A stretch of 64,000 bases of DNA from Pseudoalteromonas luteoviolacea NCIMB 1944 (GCF_001625565.1 NZ_AUXS01000047.1:32853-96852), one strand, 5' to 3'; counted from the first letter of the stretch, positions 7,955 to 16,599 are shown. Made by a program: numbers and translations. Notes: generated from the letters alone by a model not told the origin.

Positions 7955-7981
7955 AAAGAGAGCGACGGTCATGCTCTCTTT
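7955..7981. terminator. Bidirectional terminator-like hairpin
   Basis: AAAGAGAGC and GCTCTCTTT form a perfect 9-bp stem with a 9-base loop, between the convergent small gene (7760-7942) and the cytochrome c' gene (8003-8452). The stem ends in three T on either strand but has no longer T run, so termination efficiency is uncertain. Confidence 0.6.
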
Positions 7982-8002
7982 AAATGTGCTGTATTTTGGC
8001 GA

Positions 8003-8452
8003 TTAATCTTTAAATGATTTGTGACAATCTTTACAGCCCTGCGCCCACTTGCCAAATGCTTTGGCAATCACCTTTTTGTCTCCAGATTCTGACGCTGTAG
8101 CGAGCGCTTGCGCATACTTGGCGAAGTCCGCAGCTTTTTTATCGAATGTTGCTCTGTCGCTCCATATTTCTGGTAAAGCGCTGGTGTCGCCTTTATCAGT
8201 ACCCGTGATAAATGCTTCCCATGGCATATTAGAAAGTTGGGCTGCATTGTGGGCACGTTGTTTGAAACGTTCTGCATCAAACGGCACTTTACCTTTAAGC
8301 ATGTCGCCCATATCACCAATCTGATAGCGAATTAATTGAAACGCTGCTTTGCGGTACTCAATGGCATCCTCTTTTTCTTTGAACAGTGTGCTGGCTTGAC
8401 TTTGCATACTGAAACCCGCCAGCAAGGTTACTAGTGTCAATAACTTTTTCAT
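8003..8452 (-). CDS. Cytochrome c' (class II c-type cytochrome)
   Basis: This 149-residue precursor has a Sec signal peptide (MKKLLTLVTLLAGFSMQSQA), so the mature protein is periplasmic. The haem attachment motif CKDCH lies near the C-terminus, at about residue 141, as in class II cytochromes c' rather than class I. Four helices around it fit the four-helix bundle. The family binds NO and CO at a five-coordinate haem and helps in NO tolerance, or in electron transfer in some members. AAGGGGC precedes the ATG. It is monocistronic and separated from the subtilase gene by an A/T-rich divergent region. Confidence 0.92.
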   Translation of the reverse strand: MKKLLTLVTLLAGFSMQSQASTLFKEKEDAIEYRKAAFQLIRYQIGDMGDMLKGKVPFDAERFKQRAHNAAQLSNMPWEAFITGTDKGDTSALPEIWSDRATFDKKAADFAKYAQALATASESGDKKVIAKAFGKWAQGCKDCHKSFKD

Positions 8453-8558
8453 AAGTTGCCCCTTAAATAAATAATTCTATCCCTTTTTAAGGGTTTCAAT
8501 AGGATTTGGCAAGATTCTGAGGTCAACGGTAGCGCAAGTGTCTTAAAGTGAAAACAAA

Positions 8559-8625
8559 CTGTTTACTTTATGGGTCCAAATAGGCAGCTCATTTACAGTA
8601 AATTTAATTTATATCTGTTTACTTT
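8559..8625. promoter_or_regulatory. Direct repeats of CTGTTTACTTT flanking a TTTAC/GTAAA palindrome
   Basis: CTGTTTACTTT occurs exactly at 8559-8569 and 8615-8625, 56 bases apart. Between them, at 8591-8603, is the perfect palindrome ATTTAC-A-GTAAAT, which shares the TTTAC core. Three related sites in 67 bases suggest binding of one regulator upstream of the subtilase gene. Which factor is unknown. Confidence 0.45.
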
Positions 8626-8718
8626 TCTTCACATTGTGCTTTTTCTTATTAAAACAAAGGTTTACGTTGTTGAATAAAATTAAAGTTCAAAAAATGTAAC
8701 TTAATTGTATTTCCATTA

Positions 8719-8748
8719 TTGCAATTAACCATGTAGTCACATTATATT
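8719..8748 (+). promoter_or_regulatory. Candidate promoter of the subtilase gene
   Basis: TTGCAA (8719-8724) and TATATT (8743-8748) are separated by 18 bases, about 65 bases before the ATG at 8815. They resemble sigma-70 -35 and -10 boxes. AGGGGA then precedes the start codon. Confidence 0.45.
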
Positions 8749-8814
8749 GATGAATGATTCTACTCTCTAAATATAAATAAACACCAAATTAAACAACAAG
8801 TCCTAGGGGAAACT

Positions 8815-11800
8815 ATGGCCAAGTATTCATTTAAAGCGACAGCGGTAGCTATGGCTGTCTCAGGTGCTCTTTCAGCAGCATCAGTAAGTGCTGCGACATT
8901 AGAGACCAACACTCGTTCACTTAACACAGAAGTAGCAAAAGTAGAGCTATCTGCAAAGCAAGAAAATAGAGCTGAGGCTTTCTTAGTAGTTTTAAAACAA
9001 GAAACTGCTGCAAACCTAATGGAGCGTGGTAATTACTCAGTAAGTGATGCACGTCAAACGGTTGCATCTGTAGAGACGTTACAAACAACAGTTAAGCGTG
9101 ATTTAGCAAGCCTAAATGCAGATATCAAAGTTGTTGGTTCTACTAAACTATTAGCATCAACTCTGATTGTTGAAGCGTCTGATGAAGCACTAGAAAAGAT
9201 CAAAAAGAATAACAATGTAGCGCGCATCTTACCTTTATATGACTATGAGCTACATGTTGCTGATGCAAACAATTACATCCAAGCTGCACCTATTAATACT
9301 GCAGGTTTCACTGGTACTGGCCAAAAAGTTGCTGTACTAGATACAGGTATTGACTACACGCACAAAGTATTTGGCGGCGCTGGTACACAAGAAGCATATG
9401 ACGCAGCACAGGCAGATCCAGCAGCGGTAACATGGCCACAAGGTCAAGTTGTTGGCGGTTACGACTTTATGCGTAACGATGCGGACCCGATTGAAAACGA
9501 TCCTGCAAACCCAACTGAAGATGACGCACCAACATCTCATGGTACATCTGTATCACACTCTGTAACGGGTATTGCTCCAGATGTTGAACTTTACGTTTAC
9601 TCAGTGTGTGGTGGCGGTTGTCCATTTGCAGCTCAGCTAGGCGCACTAGAAGCAGCAATGGATCCAAATGGTGACGGTGATATCAGCGACCGCGTTGATG
9701 TAATCAATATGTCACTAGGTGGTGAGTTCGGTTCTACTGATCGTGAAGACGGTACGCAATTCCTAATCCACCAAGCAGTTAAAATGGGTACGAACGTTGT
9801 TATCTCAGCGGGTAACGATGGTAACCACCCATTCCGTATCGGCGGTCCAAGCACAACACCTAACGCGCTATCTGTAGGTGCAATGGGTCACCCAGTACTA
9901 CCTGATCTATTCGCAGTTGGTACTCTAAATGGCGACCGTATTGATGTTGGTACTGCGAGCTTTGGTCCACAAGACCCGTTCTCATTCACAAACGCAGATA
10001 CAGAACTTGTTTACCCTGAAGCAAATCAAAATGGTTGTAACATCCCTGATCCAGATAACGAAGGTGAAGTGTTAAATCCATTTGAAGGCATGGACTTCAC
10101 TGGCAAAGCGGTACTAATTGACCGTGGTGCGTGTGCGTTCGTTGACAAAGCACTAAATGCGCAAGCTAAAGGTGCAAAATACGTTATCATTGCTAACAAT
10201 GTTGAAGGCGGTGCGCCAGGTCTTGGTGGTTCAAGCGACGCTGTAACTGTACCGACTATTTCTGTTTCACTAGATACAGGTACTGCAATTAAAGCAGTAT
10301 TGGCTGCTGGTAATCAGCCAACGTTTAACTTTGGTATTGAATCACACGTTGCAATTGACAGTGTTGCTGACTTCTCTTCTCGTGGTCCTTCAATGGATGG
10401 CCTACTTAAGCCAGAAATCACAGCACCAGGTGTTAACATCCAGGTTGCTGCGACAGGTACACTTGACCAGTTAGCTGGTGCAACTGGTACTTCTTTCTCA
10501 GGTCCAATCACTGCAGGTGCTGTAGCACTAGTACGTGAAGCGCGTCCAGAACTAAGTGCTGCACAAGTGAAAGCGGTACTAATGAATACTGCAAACCTAA
10601 ATGTATTCATGGAGCCAAAATCACTAAATGCAGAGACAGAGCTAGCGCCAATCAGTTTAATCGGTGCCGGTCTTGTTGATGTTAAGAAAGCGGTTGATTC
10701 ACAAACAGTTGCATGGGTACACCATGATGACTACGACACAATTCAAGCTGCACTTTCATTCGGTTTTGACGTCTTAGAAGAAACAACGACGTATACTAAG
10801 ACTGTATATGTTAAGAACTTCCACACAGAAGAGAAAACATATAACCTACGCACTGAAGATCGCTACACAAGTGATACAGATCTAGGCGCAACAAGCTGGA
10901 AGTTCCCTGCGTCAATTACAGTTGCTGCTGGTGAAACTGCTTCTTTCCAAGTTGAGTTAACAATTGACCCAAGCAAACTACCTGCATGGAGCCTACCTAA
11001 CCCACAAGGTGCAAATGACCTAACTGCACGTGCGGCTGCGTTGACTCTTTCTGAGCTAGACGGTGCACTAATTTTTGATGACCAAGCGCTAGACGGCGAT
11101 CATGACATCCACATGGTTTACCATGTACTACCACGTGCAAATGAAGGTGTTGAAGTATCTGTTCTTGAAGAAGGCGATAAGCGCGTTCAAGTAACAAACA
11201 ACGGCTTCACAACCTTTAACGTTGTAACAGATCAGTTGGTTGCTGTAGGTGAAGAAGCATCTGCAGAAGACAAGCAATTCAATATCCTAAGCACGTCATT
11301 CAATGTATACGGCAGCGAGTCATGTGACTCTGGTGCAATCTTCACAGCGTCAATGGCACTACGTGATGAGCTAACAATGCACCGTCAAGCGGGTTACCGT
11401 ATGACACTAGATGTAAACTACGATGGTGTGCCTGACTTCTTCTTACAAAACTACAACGATGTAGGTCGTAGTGCAGCCGTTATCGGTCGTGCTCGTACAT
11501 TGAGTGGTCCAATTATCGATGGTGAAGATCAGTGGAGATTCTTGTCAGCAATGTTCCACGAAGGTGGTACTAACACAATTACCTTCTCTGGTTGTTCTAG
11601 CCTAATTGGTTTAGATACGTCTAACCTTGGCGACAAGATCATGATCGAAGCGCAAGCGGGTATCGGTAACTACCAGTCAGGTATCTTCGAAGTAACAGAC
11701 TCTTTAACAGGTCACACTACATTCGAAACTGCGCCAGCTTCTCTAGTTGATGCAGATGGTAACGCTGTTGAATCTCTAGCTCCGGGCGCATCTGCGTTTG

Positions 11801-12873
11801 TTGATAGCTACAAGCCATTCACACTAGCGTCAGACGACCAAATCTTAGCGAATATCACAGCTGATATGTTACCAGCGGTAGTGGCTCCTATGATTGCTGA
11901 TGCAGACTTAGAAGTATCTGAAGATGCAGAGGTAGGCCACGTAATTGGTCAACTAGAAGTAGTTGAACAAGACGGTGCTGCTAAGATCTCTGAATTCGAG
12001 CTTGTTGCTCGCTCACATTCAGGTATCACAGTACACAAAGACGGTTCAGTTGTTGTTGCTGATGGTGAGCCTCTAGATTACGATGCAGGCGTAATGTCAG
12101 TTGAACTAACTGTTGTTGCTCACGATGAAAAAGGCTTCAAGTCAGAGCCTACAAATATCATTGTTGACGTGTTAAACGCAGTTGACGAAGATTCAGAGAA
12201 AGCACCATATGTTGCTGAAGGCCAAGAGTTTGACGTTCAAGAAAACGCAGACCTAGGTACTGAAGTTGGCATGCTTGAGTTCATGGACCAAGATGACAAT
12301 GTTTCTTCATTCAAAGTTGAAGGTTCTGATGCAATTGCAATTGACGCTGAAGGTAACATCACTGTTACTGGCGAAATTGACTTTGACCAAGGTGAGTCTT
12401 TCGAAGTAACTGTAACAGCTGTTGATGCAGACGGTCTTGAGTCTGAAGCGGTAACTGTCGTATTCAATGTTGAAGAAGACGAATACGAAGGTAAGCCAAT
12501 GATCGAAGAAGGTCAGAGCTTCAACATCGAAGAAAACAGCCCAGTTGGTACTGTAATTGGTCAGCTAACGTTCTCTGATTTCGACAACGATGTTGTTGAG
12601 TTCATGGTAGCGGGTACTACGTTAATCACGATTAACGAGCAGGGTCAGCTGATTGTTGCTGGTAACCTAGACTTCGAATTCGACCGTCAGTTCAGCTTCG
12701 ACGTAACAGCGAAAGATGCGGCAGGTAAATACTCTGACGACGTTCGTGTTGAAGTTCGCTTGATTGACGTGAAAGAAGACAACGGTGACGACGATGACGA
12801 TTCAGGTTCACTAGCTTGGTTGACACTACTAGCTGCACCATTTGCTGCACTACGTCGCCGCAAGCAAAAGTAA
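8815..12873 (+). CDS. Secreted subtilisin-like S8 protease with PA insert, cadherin-like repeats and GlyGly-CTERM tail
   Basis: The order in this 1352-residue protein is: signal peptide (1-27), I9-type propeptide (about 50-145), then the S8 catalytic domain with Asp176 (VAVLDTGID), His242 (SHGTS) and Ser560 (GTSFSGP). A PA domain insert lies at about 425-500. Long beta-rich regions follow, then about three cadherin-like modules (about 1020-1325). It ends in an Asp-rich stretch, SGSLAWLTLLAAPFAAL and RRRKQK, which fits the GlyGly-CTERM signal processed by rhombosortase and linked to type II secretion. The protein is very acidic and has several Asp-rich, probably calcium-binding, motifs. Codons favour CTA, GTA/GTT, ACA and GCA, as in highly expressed genes of this group. 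The likely role is extracellular protein degradation. It is monocistronic with its own terminator. Confidence 0.93.
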   Translation: MAKYSFKATAVAMAVSGALSAASVSAATLETNTRSLNTEVAKVELSAKQENRAEAFLVVLKQETAANLMERGNYSVSDARQTVASVETLQTTVKRDLASLNADIKVVGSTKLLASTLIVEASDEALEKIKKNNNVARILPLYDYELHVADANNYIQAAPINTAGFTGTGQKVAVLDTGIDYTHKVFGGAGTQEAYDAAQADPAAVTWPQGQVVGGYDFMRNDADPIENDPANPTEDDAPTSHGTSVSHSVTGIAPDVELYVYSVCGGGCPFAAQLGALEAAMDPNGDGDISDRVDVINMSLGGEFGSTDREDGTQFLIHQAVKMGTNVVISAGNDGNHPFRIGGPSTTPNALSVGAMGHPVLPDLFAVGTLNGDRIDVGTASFGPQDPFSFTNADTELVYPEANQNGCNIPDPDNEGEVLNPFEGMDFTGKAVLIDRGACAFVDKALNAQAKGAKYVIIANNVEGGAPGLGGSSDAVTVPTISVSLDTGTAIKAVLAAGNQPTFNFGIESHVAIDSVADFSSRGPSMDGLLKPEITAPGVNIQVAATGTLDQLAGATGTSFSGPITAGAVALVREARPELSAAQVKAVLMNTANLNVFMEPKSLNAETELAPISLIGAGLVDVKKAVDSQTVAWVHHDDYDTIQAALSFGFDVLEETTTYTKTVYVKNFHTEEKTYNLRTEDRYTSDTDLGATSWKFPASITVAAGETASFQVELTIDPSKLPAWSLPNPQGANDLTARAAALTLSELDGALIFDDQALDGDHDIHMVYHVLPRANEGVEVSVLEEGDKRVQVTNNGFTTFNVVTDQLVAVGEEASAEDKQFNILSTSFNVYGSESCDSGAIFTASMALRDELTMHRQAGYRMTLDVNYDGVPDFFLQNYNDVGRSAAVIGRARTLSGPIIDGEDQWRFLSAMFHEGGTNTITFSGCSSLIGLDTSNLGDKIMIEAQAGIGNYQSGIFEVTDSLTGHTTFETAPASLVDADGNAVESLAPGASAFVDSYKPFTLASDDQILANITADMLPAVVAPMIADADLEVSEDAEVGHVIGQLEVVEQDGAAKISEFELVARSHSGITVHKDGSVVVADGEPLDYDAGVMSVELTVVAHDEKGFKSEPTNIIVDVLNAVDEDSEKAPYVAEGQEFDVQENADLGTEVGMLEFMDQDDNVSSFKVEGSDAIAIDAEGNITVTGEIDFDQGESFEVTVTAVDADGLESEAVTVVFNVEEDEYEGKPMIEEGQSFNIEENSPVGTVIGQLTFSDFDNDVVEFMVAGTTLITINEQGQLIVAGNLDFEFDRQFSFDVTAKDAAGKYSDDVRVEVRLIDVKEDNGDDDDDSGSLAWLTLLAAPFAALRRRKQK

Positions 12874-12917
12874 TATGATTGATATCAGCTGAGCCTGATA
12901 ATTAATCAAACATAATA

Positions 12918-12945
12918 AACACCGGCTTTGAGCCGGTGTTTTTTT
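12918..12945 (+). terminator. Rho-independent terminator of the subtilase gene
   Basis: AACACCGGCT and AGCCGGTGTT form a 10-bp perfect stem with loop TTG, followed by a run of T. It lies 45 bases after the stop codon. Confidence 0.93.
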
Positions 12946-13124
12946 ATGTCCGATTAACGTTGGAATTAGAAACTCATGGGCAGTTCCCCAAGGTAGATGG
13001 AATGGAGGGCCAGCAACACCTTCAGTATAATAAAGGGGGTTATAAATGAGTTCGTTTAGCGTGGGAGGAGCTTATACAAGTATATAAACCCGCCAGCAAA
13101 TATGGGTAGGGCTTAATTGAGCGC

Positions 13125-13592
13125 TTATCCAATATCTTTAAAAATCATACCGCGTCGCATACTACGTGTTGCCAACATGACCTCAGCGAGTAACGCTATA
13201 AAAGCCCCAATTAAAAGCAGCATGGCAGCAATGAAACAGCTTGAAACTGTGATCCCAAGTGACCACGTATAGAGGTGGGAAATAAACAATAGCACGACCA
13301 CTGCACACACCATGAGTGCGCTAAGAACGCTCATGCTAAAAGCGATGTGAATGCAGCGAGAGCGCTTTAGCAAAGCGCGCATTTCTTGGGTGAGCGTAAA
13401 ATGTAGGGTGTCATCTTGATTGGCATTGAGCTTTCTATCAAGTAAACGTGCTCGGTCTGTAATACGCGCTAATCGATTAGATAAAACACCCAAAAATGCG
13501 GCGATCCCTGTTAATAGAAAAACTGGGGCCACAGCGGTTTGGATCACTTTGGCCATGGTTAAGATACTGACAACGTCTGAATTTAGTTCCAC
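13125..13592 (-). CDS. DUF2721 membrane protein
   Basis: This 155-residue protein has three hydrophobic segments (about residues 18-38, 85-108 and 112-138). A conserved polar region between the first two (LSNRLARITDRARLLDRKL) is the pattern of the DUF2721 family of inner-membrane proteins, whose role is unknown. The start is GTG at 13590-13592, preceded by an AGG motif. The first 10 bases overlap the end of the thioredoxin-like lipoprotein gene, so the two form an operon and are probably translationally coupled. Confidence 0.78.
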   Translation of the reverse strand: MELNSDVVSILTMAKVIQTAVAPVFLLTGIAAFLGVLSNRLARITDRARLLDRKLNANQDDTLHFTLTQEMRALLKRSRCIHIAFSMSVLSALMVCAVVVLLFISHLYTWSLGITVSSCFIAAMLLLIGAFIALLAEVMLATRSMRRGMIFKDIG

Positions 13593-14092
13593 TTTACCTG
13601 CTCAATAATATTTTCTGTTTCACCAATTAAAGTGTTAACGACGCGGTTGTTTTCATCAAGTAGGATCAGTCGCGGTACCCCTTTATTGGCATATTGGCTG
13701 TACACTGTGCGCTGTTCATCTGTGATGAGGGGAAAAGAGACATTATAGTCAGCAGCGAATTGTGCAAGTGACTCTGAGGTCTCTTCTCGGCCAATTGCGA
13801 CAATGGTGAGGTTGCGATCGGTGACTAAAGGAGAAGCGTTGAGTTCGTTAAACATACGTTGTGAGTCTGAACACCAAGTAGCGAAAAAGATGACTAGCTT
13901 TTTGCCCTGTGTATTGGCCAAATCGACTGGTTGACCATTGATGTCTTTAAATGTCAGATGTTTAAATATGTCGCCTTGACTAATATAGGTTTCATAGTCC
14001 GCGTTGGGTGTAGTCGATTCAGTGGTGCCACAGGCGCTTATTGCTAAACATGCGGCGGTGAGAAAACTGATTGTGAGCTGACTTTTTATCAT
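13583..14092 (-). CDS. Thioredoxin-fold (TlpA/redoxin-like) lipoprotein with a CxxS site
   Basis: The N-terminus MIKSQLTISFLTAACLAISACG is a lipoprotein signal with lipobox LAISAC, so the mature protein should be anchored to a membrane through its cysteine. The rest is a TlpA/AhpC-like thioredoxin fold: FKDINGQPVDL, then KLVIFFATWCSDSQRMFNEL, then the cis-proline loop GVPRLILLDENNRVV. The active-site motif is CSDS instead of CxxC. The second cysteine is therefore missing, and dithiol-disulfide exchange of the usual kind is not expected. Monothiol chemistry or substrate binding is more likely. AAGGAAA precedes the ATG. It shares an operon with the DUF2721 gene downstream. Confidence 0.8.
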   Translation of the reverse strand: MIKSQLTISFLTAACLAISACGTTESTTPNADYETYISQGDIFKHLTFKDINGQPVDLANTQGKKLVIFFATWCSDSQRMFNELNASPLVTDRNLTIVAIGREETSESLAQFAADYNVSFPLITDEQRTVYSQYANKGVPRLILLDENNRVVNTLIGETENIIEQVKWN

Positions 14093-14193
14093 TGTTGATT
14101 TCCTTATGGTAGGCTGGTCCTATTTACGCGTATTTTTAATCACATAGCAAGCTTTGTGATTGCTGTATTTCCAACACATTTTATCTTTTTACT

Positions 14194-14619
14194 ATGGTTT
14201 ATCTGAGTCTTTTTTTCAGCGCATTTATTGCAGCGACGCTGTTACCTGCGGCGTCGGAGTTACTGCTTACAGGTATGGTTGTTAAGCAATCAGGTCATGT
14301 ATTTTTGCTGTGGTGCAGCGCAACCATAGGTAACGTGCTCGGAAGTTGTGTGAATTACTACCTTGGCACACAAGTTGAGCGGCTTAGCCATCGCCGCTGG
14401 TTTCCCGTATCGCCGAGCAGCATGGCGAGGGCACAAGCGCATTTTCAACGCTATGGCACATTTAGCCTCTTGTTTGCGTGGTTGCCAGTTGTCGGTGATC
14501 CACTGACGCTGATAGCTGGGGTATTTAAAATTAGATTTAGTGCATTCTTATTGTTGGTGAGTATTGGAAAAGGGCTTCGCTATGCTTTGGTGATAGCGTT
14601 GGCTATGGGGTTGTTTTGA
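14194..14619 (+). CDS. YqaA-like (DedA/SNARE-associated) inner-membrane protein
   Basis: This 141-residue protein has four to five hydrophobic helices. It contains the short DedA-like core GNVLGSCVNYYLG and the RYGTFSLLFAWLPVVGDPLTLIAGVFK region typical of the YqaA family, a short relative of DedA flippase-like proteins. Family members are thought to act in membrane homeostasis, but the exact role is not known. The start ATG at 14194 has no strong Shine-Dalgarno sequence. A hairpin terminator separates it from the convergent folX gene. Confidence 0.83.
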   Translation: MVYLSLFFSAFIAATLLPAASELLLTGMVVKQSGHVFLLWCSATIGNVLGSCVNYYLGTQVERLSHRRWFPVSPSSMARAQAHFQRYGTFSLLFAWLPVVGDPLTLIAGVFKIRFSAFLLLVSIGKGLRYALVIALAMGLF

Positions 14620-14630
14620 GCTTGTTGGCA

Positions 14631-14662
14631 ATGCTCCAGTCATCTGGAGCATATGGGTTTTT
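14631..14662. terminator. Terminator between YqaA-like gene and folX
   Basis: ATGCTCCAG and CTGGAGCAT form a 9-bp perfect stem with loop TCAT. GGGTTTTT follows on the plus strand, ending at the folX stop codon. It fits termination of the plus-strand gene; on the minus strand no strong T run follows. Confidence 0.7.
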
Positions 14663-15038
14663 AATCTATGTTTTGCGCCTTGCGCCACTCAAGTGTTAAA
14701 GAAACAGAATCTGCAAAGCGTAGCGCATGGGGTTTATCAACTCGCACACGGGCAAAAGAAACATCCGGGTGCTGGTGACACTCCGATAATATATCTGCCA
14801 CTAATTTTTCTAGCAGCAAAAAGTGTCCAGTCTCAACCAGCTTGATCACCGATTTGGTAATGGTTTTATAATTAAGCGCATGATCAACTTCGTCTAGCTG
14901 AACACATTCAGTGTCAGCGGGGTAGTGGATCTCGATATTGATAACTACGTCTTGTTTTTTTTCGCGCTCTTCGTCATTGAACCCGATGAAGGTTCGTAAT
15001 CTCAGGTTAGTTATATTGATAATCGCATTATGCATCAT
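14661..15038 (-). CDS. folX: Dihydroneopterin triphosphate 2'-epimerase
   Basis: The protein matches E. coli FolX closely in its key segments: ITNLRLRTFIGFNDEE, DVVINIEIHYPAD, DHALNYKTITKSVI and FLLLEKLVADIL, and then DKPHALRFADSVSLTLEW. It epimerises 7,8-dihydroneopterin triphosphate at C2' to give dihydromonapterin triphosphate. A start at 15044 is possible, but AAGG is only a few bases from it. The ATG at 15038 has better spacing and gives 125 residues, normal for the family. It follows folE by 17 bases, and with folM forms a monapterin pathway operon. Confidence 0.92.
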   Translation of the reverse strand: MMHNAIINITNLRLRTFIGFNDEEREKKQDVVINIEIHYPADTECVQLDEVDHALNYKTITKSVIKLVETGHFLLLEKLVADILSECHQHPDVSFARVRVDKPHALRFADSVSLTLEWRKAQNID

Positions 15039-15055
15039 TGGCATGTCCTTGCAAT

Positions 15056-15613
15056 TTAGTCGTGTTTGACGAGTTGTAAAAACTCATTGCGAGTTTTTGC
15101 ATCCTCTCTGAAGTTACCTAACATGACTGAGGTGCGCATTTTCGAGTTTTGCTTTTCTACGCCACGCATCATCATGCACATGTGTTTTGCTTCGACAATC
15201 ACACCAACACCTCGTGCACCAGTCACTTCTTCAACAGCTTTGGCAATTTGATGAGTCAACTGTTCCTGAATTTGAAAGCGGCGTGCATACATGTCGACAA
15301 TTCGAGCAAATTTAGATAAGCCTAACACTTTGCCATTGGGAATGTAAGCAATGTGGCAACGGCCGACAAAAGGGAGCAGATGATGTTCACACATTGAGTA
15401 CAATTCGATATCTTGGATCAATACCATATCGTCAGCATCGGATGAAAACACCGCATTATTGGTTATCTCATCTAAAGTTTGTCGATATCCTTGAGTTAAG
15501 TACTCCATCGCTTTGGCCGCACGCTTAGGTGTGTCTAATAACCCTTCTCTGTCTGCGTCCTCACCAACGGCGTTAATGATCTCTGTGTAACTGTTTTTTA
15601 ATTCTTCATGCAT
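15056..15613 (-). CDS. folE: GTP cyclohydrolase I
   Basis: This 185-residue enzyme converts GTP to 7,8-dihydroneopterin triphosphate, the first step of pterin synthesis. The zinc and active-site motif MCEHHLLPFVGRCHIAYIPNGKVLGLSK is present, followed by FARRFQIQEQLT and the C-terminal MMMRGVEKQNSKM region. The length is normal for bacterial FolE. It lies between folX and folM, so its product can be channelled to monapterin as well as to folate. No riboswitch-like structure is obvious ahead of it. Confidence 0.96.
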   Translation of the reverse strand: MHEELKNSYTEIINAVGEDADREGLLDTPKRAAKAMEYLTQGYRQTLDEITNNAVFSSDADDMVLIQDIELYSMCEHHLLPFVGRCHIAYIPNGKVLGLSKFARIVDMYARRFQIQEQLTHQIAKAVEEVTGARGVGVIVEAKHMCMMMRGVEKQNSKMRTSVMLGNFREDAKTRNEFLQLVKHD

Positions 15614-15668
15614 AATAATAACTCACAAAAATTGTGCTTGGGTTTAAATCAATGCATCAAACCCAAAC

Positions 15669-16376
15669 TTACTTTAAATGCCTGCCACCATCAACGGCGA
15701 GTGTTCTACCTGTTATATAGTTGCTGTTGAGCAAGAGCTCAATACTTGCAATGACTTCTTTGCAACCCGGTTCTATGCCCATAAGTGACTTTTTGAGGGT
15801 TTTGGCTTTATAAGCTTCATCGTCCTGCTCATTAAAAATAATGAGTGATGGCGACACTGAATTGACTTTAATATCAGGTGCATATTTAGCTGCAAAAGAG
15901 CGACTTAAATTGTCCAATGCGGCTTTGCTGGCAGCGTATGCAATGTGTTTGGGACTGCCTTTCTCAGCGACATAATCCGTAATATGAATTATGTCGCTAA
16001 CATCTTGTGATGCTTGTAGTAGCGGGGCCAGTGCCATATTGAGCAAGTAGGGTACTTTAGCGTGTATGCGCATCATATTATCAAACAGGGCATCGTGATT
16101 TGGATTGAGTTTTTCACAATCCCAACTCGATGCATTGTGCACTATGGCACGCAGCGCTGGCGTATAATCACTGACTTGGCGAACAAGTGTATCGATGGCG
16201 TTTGGTTCATTAAAGTCAACTTGTATACACTTCACACCTTGTTCGGCTAGCTCGTCAACCGAGTCGTGACGGGTTCGATAGGTGACAATGAGCGGTACAT
16301 TAGCTGCGATGAAGTGCCGAGCAAGTGCGAGCCCAATACGCTGTGCTCCACCTGTGATTAAAATAGGGGCGTCCAT
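15669..16376 (-). CDS. folM: Dihydromonapterin/dihydrofolate reductase, SDR family
   Basis: This 235-residue short-chain dehydrogenase has the nucleotide-binding motif ITGGAQRIGLALA at the N-terminus. The catalytic YAASKAALDNL stretch (Tyr-x-x-x-Lys) lies at about residue 146. SPSLIIFNEQDDEAYKAKTLKKSLM and VDGGRHLK at the C-terminus are close to E. coli FolM. It reduces dihydromonapterin to tetrahydromonapterin using NADPH. AAAGGAAA lies six bases before the ATG. It is the first gene of folM-folE-folX. Tetrahydromonapterin is the cofactor of phenylalanine hydroxylase in related bacteria, but phhA is not in this window. Confidence 0.93.
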   Translation of the reverse strand: MDAPILITGGAQRIGLALARHFIAANVPLIVTYRTRHDSVDELAEQGVKCIQVDFNEPNAIDTLVRQVSDYTPALRAIVHNASSWDCEKLNPNHDALFDNMMRIHAKVPYLLNMALAPLLQASQDVSDIIHITDYVAEKGSPKHIAYAASKAALDNLSRSFAAKYAPDIKVNSVSPSLIIFNEQDDEAYKAKTLKKSLMGIEPGCKEVIASIELLLNSNYITGRTLAVDGGRHLK

Positions 16377-16570
16377 TGGTTTCCTTTAAAATTAGTATCT
16401 TGTGGTACATTCAAATTCAAGCTTGAGATTGAAGTGAATCAAGAGTCACCAGCTGATACACATAATAGATAATACGAGATAAGTTACCTTTATGATCACT
16501 AACTTAGCATGAGTTTTTGTTGGCTGTACACAAATATGTAACTATTTTGTTAAGCCGTGGTGGCTTGTCT

Positions 16571-16599
16571 AAAAATAGAATAGGGTGCTAAGCGCACCC
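16571..16599 (-). terminator. Terminator downstream of nadE
   Basis: On the minus strand GGGTGC and GCACCC form a 6-bp stem with loop GCTTA, followed by TATTCTATTTTT. It starts about 23 bases after the nadE stop codon. Confidence 0.65.

Larger units (their letters stand above)
8453..8814. other. 362-base A/T-rich divergent regulatory region
   Basis: No gene is seen here. It separates the cytochrome c' gene from the subtilase gene. It holds two exact copies of CTGTTTACTTT, an ATTTAC-A-GTAAAT palindrome, and a promoter-like pair close to the subtilase gene; these are listed separately. The rest is strongly A/T-rich, which suits a long UP-like or nucleoid-protein-bound region. Confidence 0.5.

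Noticed and set aside
13047..13092. Thirteen-codon ORF after an AAGGGGG motif in the gap between the subtilase and DUF2721 genes
   Set aside because: It is too short, has no terminator or recognisable peptide, and the G-rich motif alone is weak evidence.
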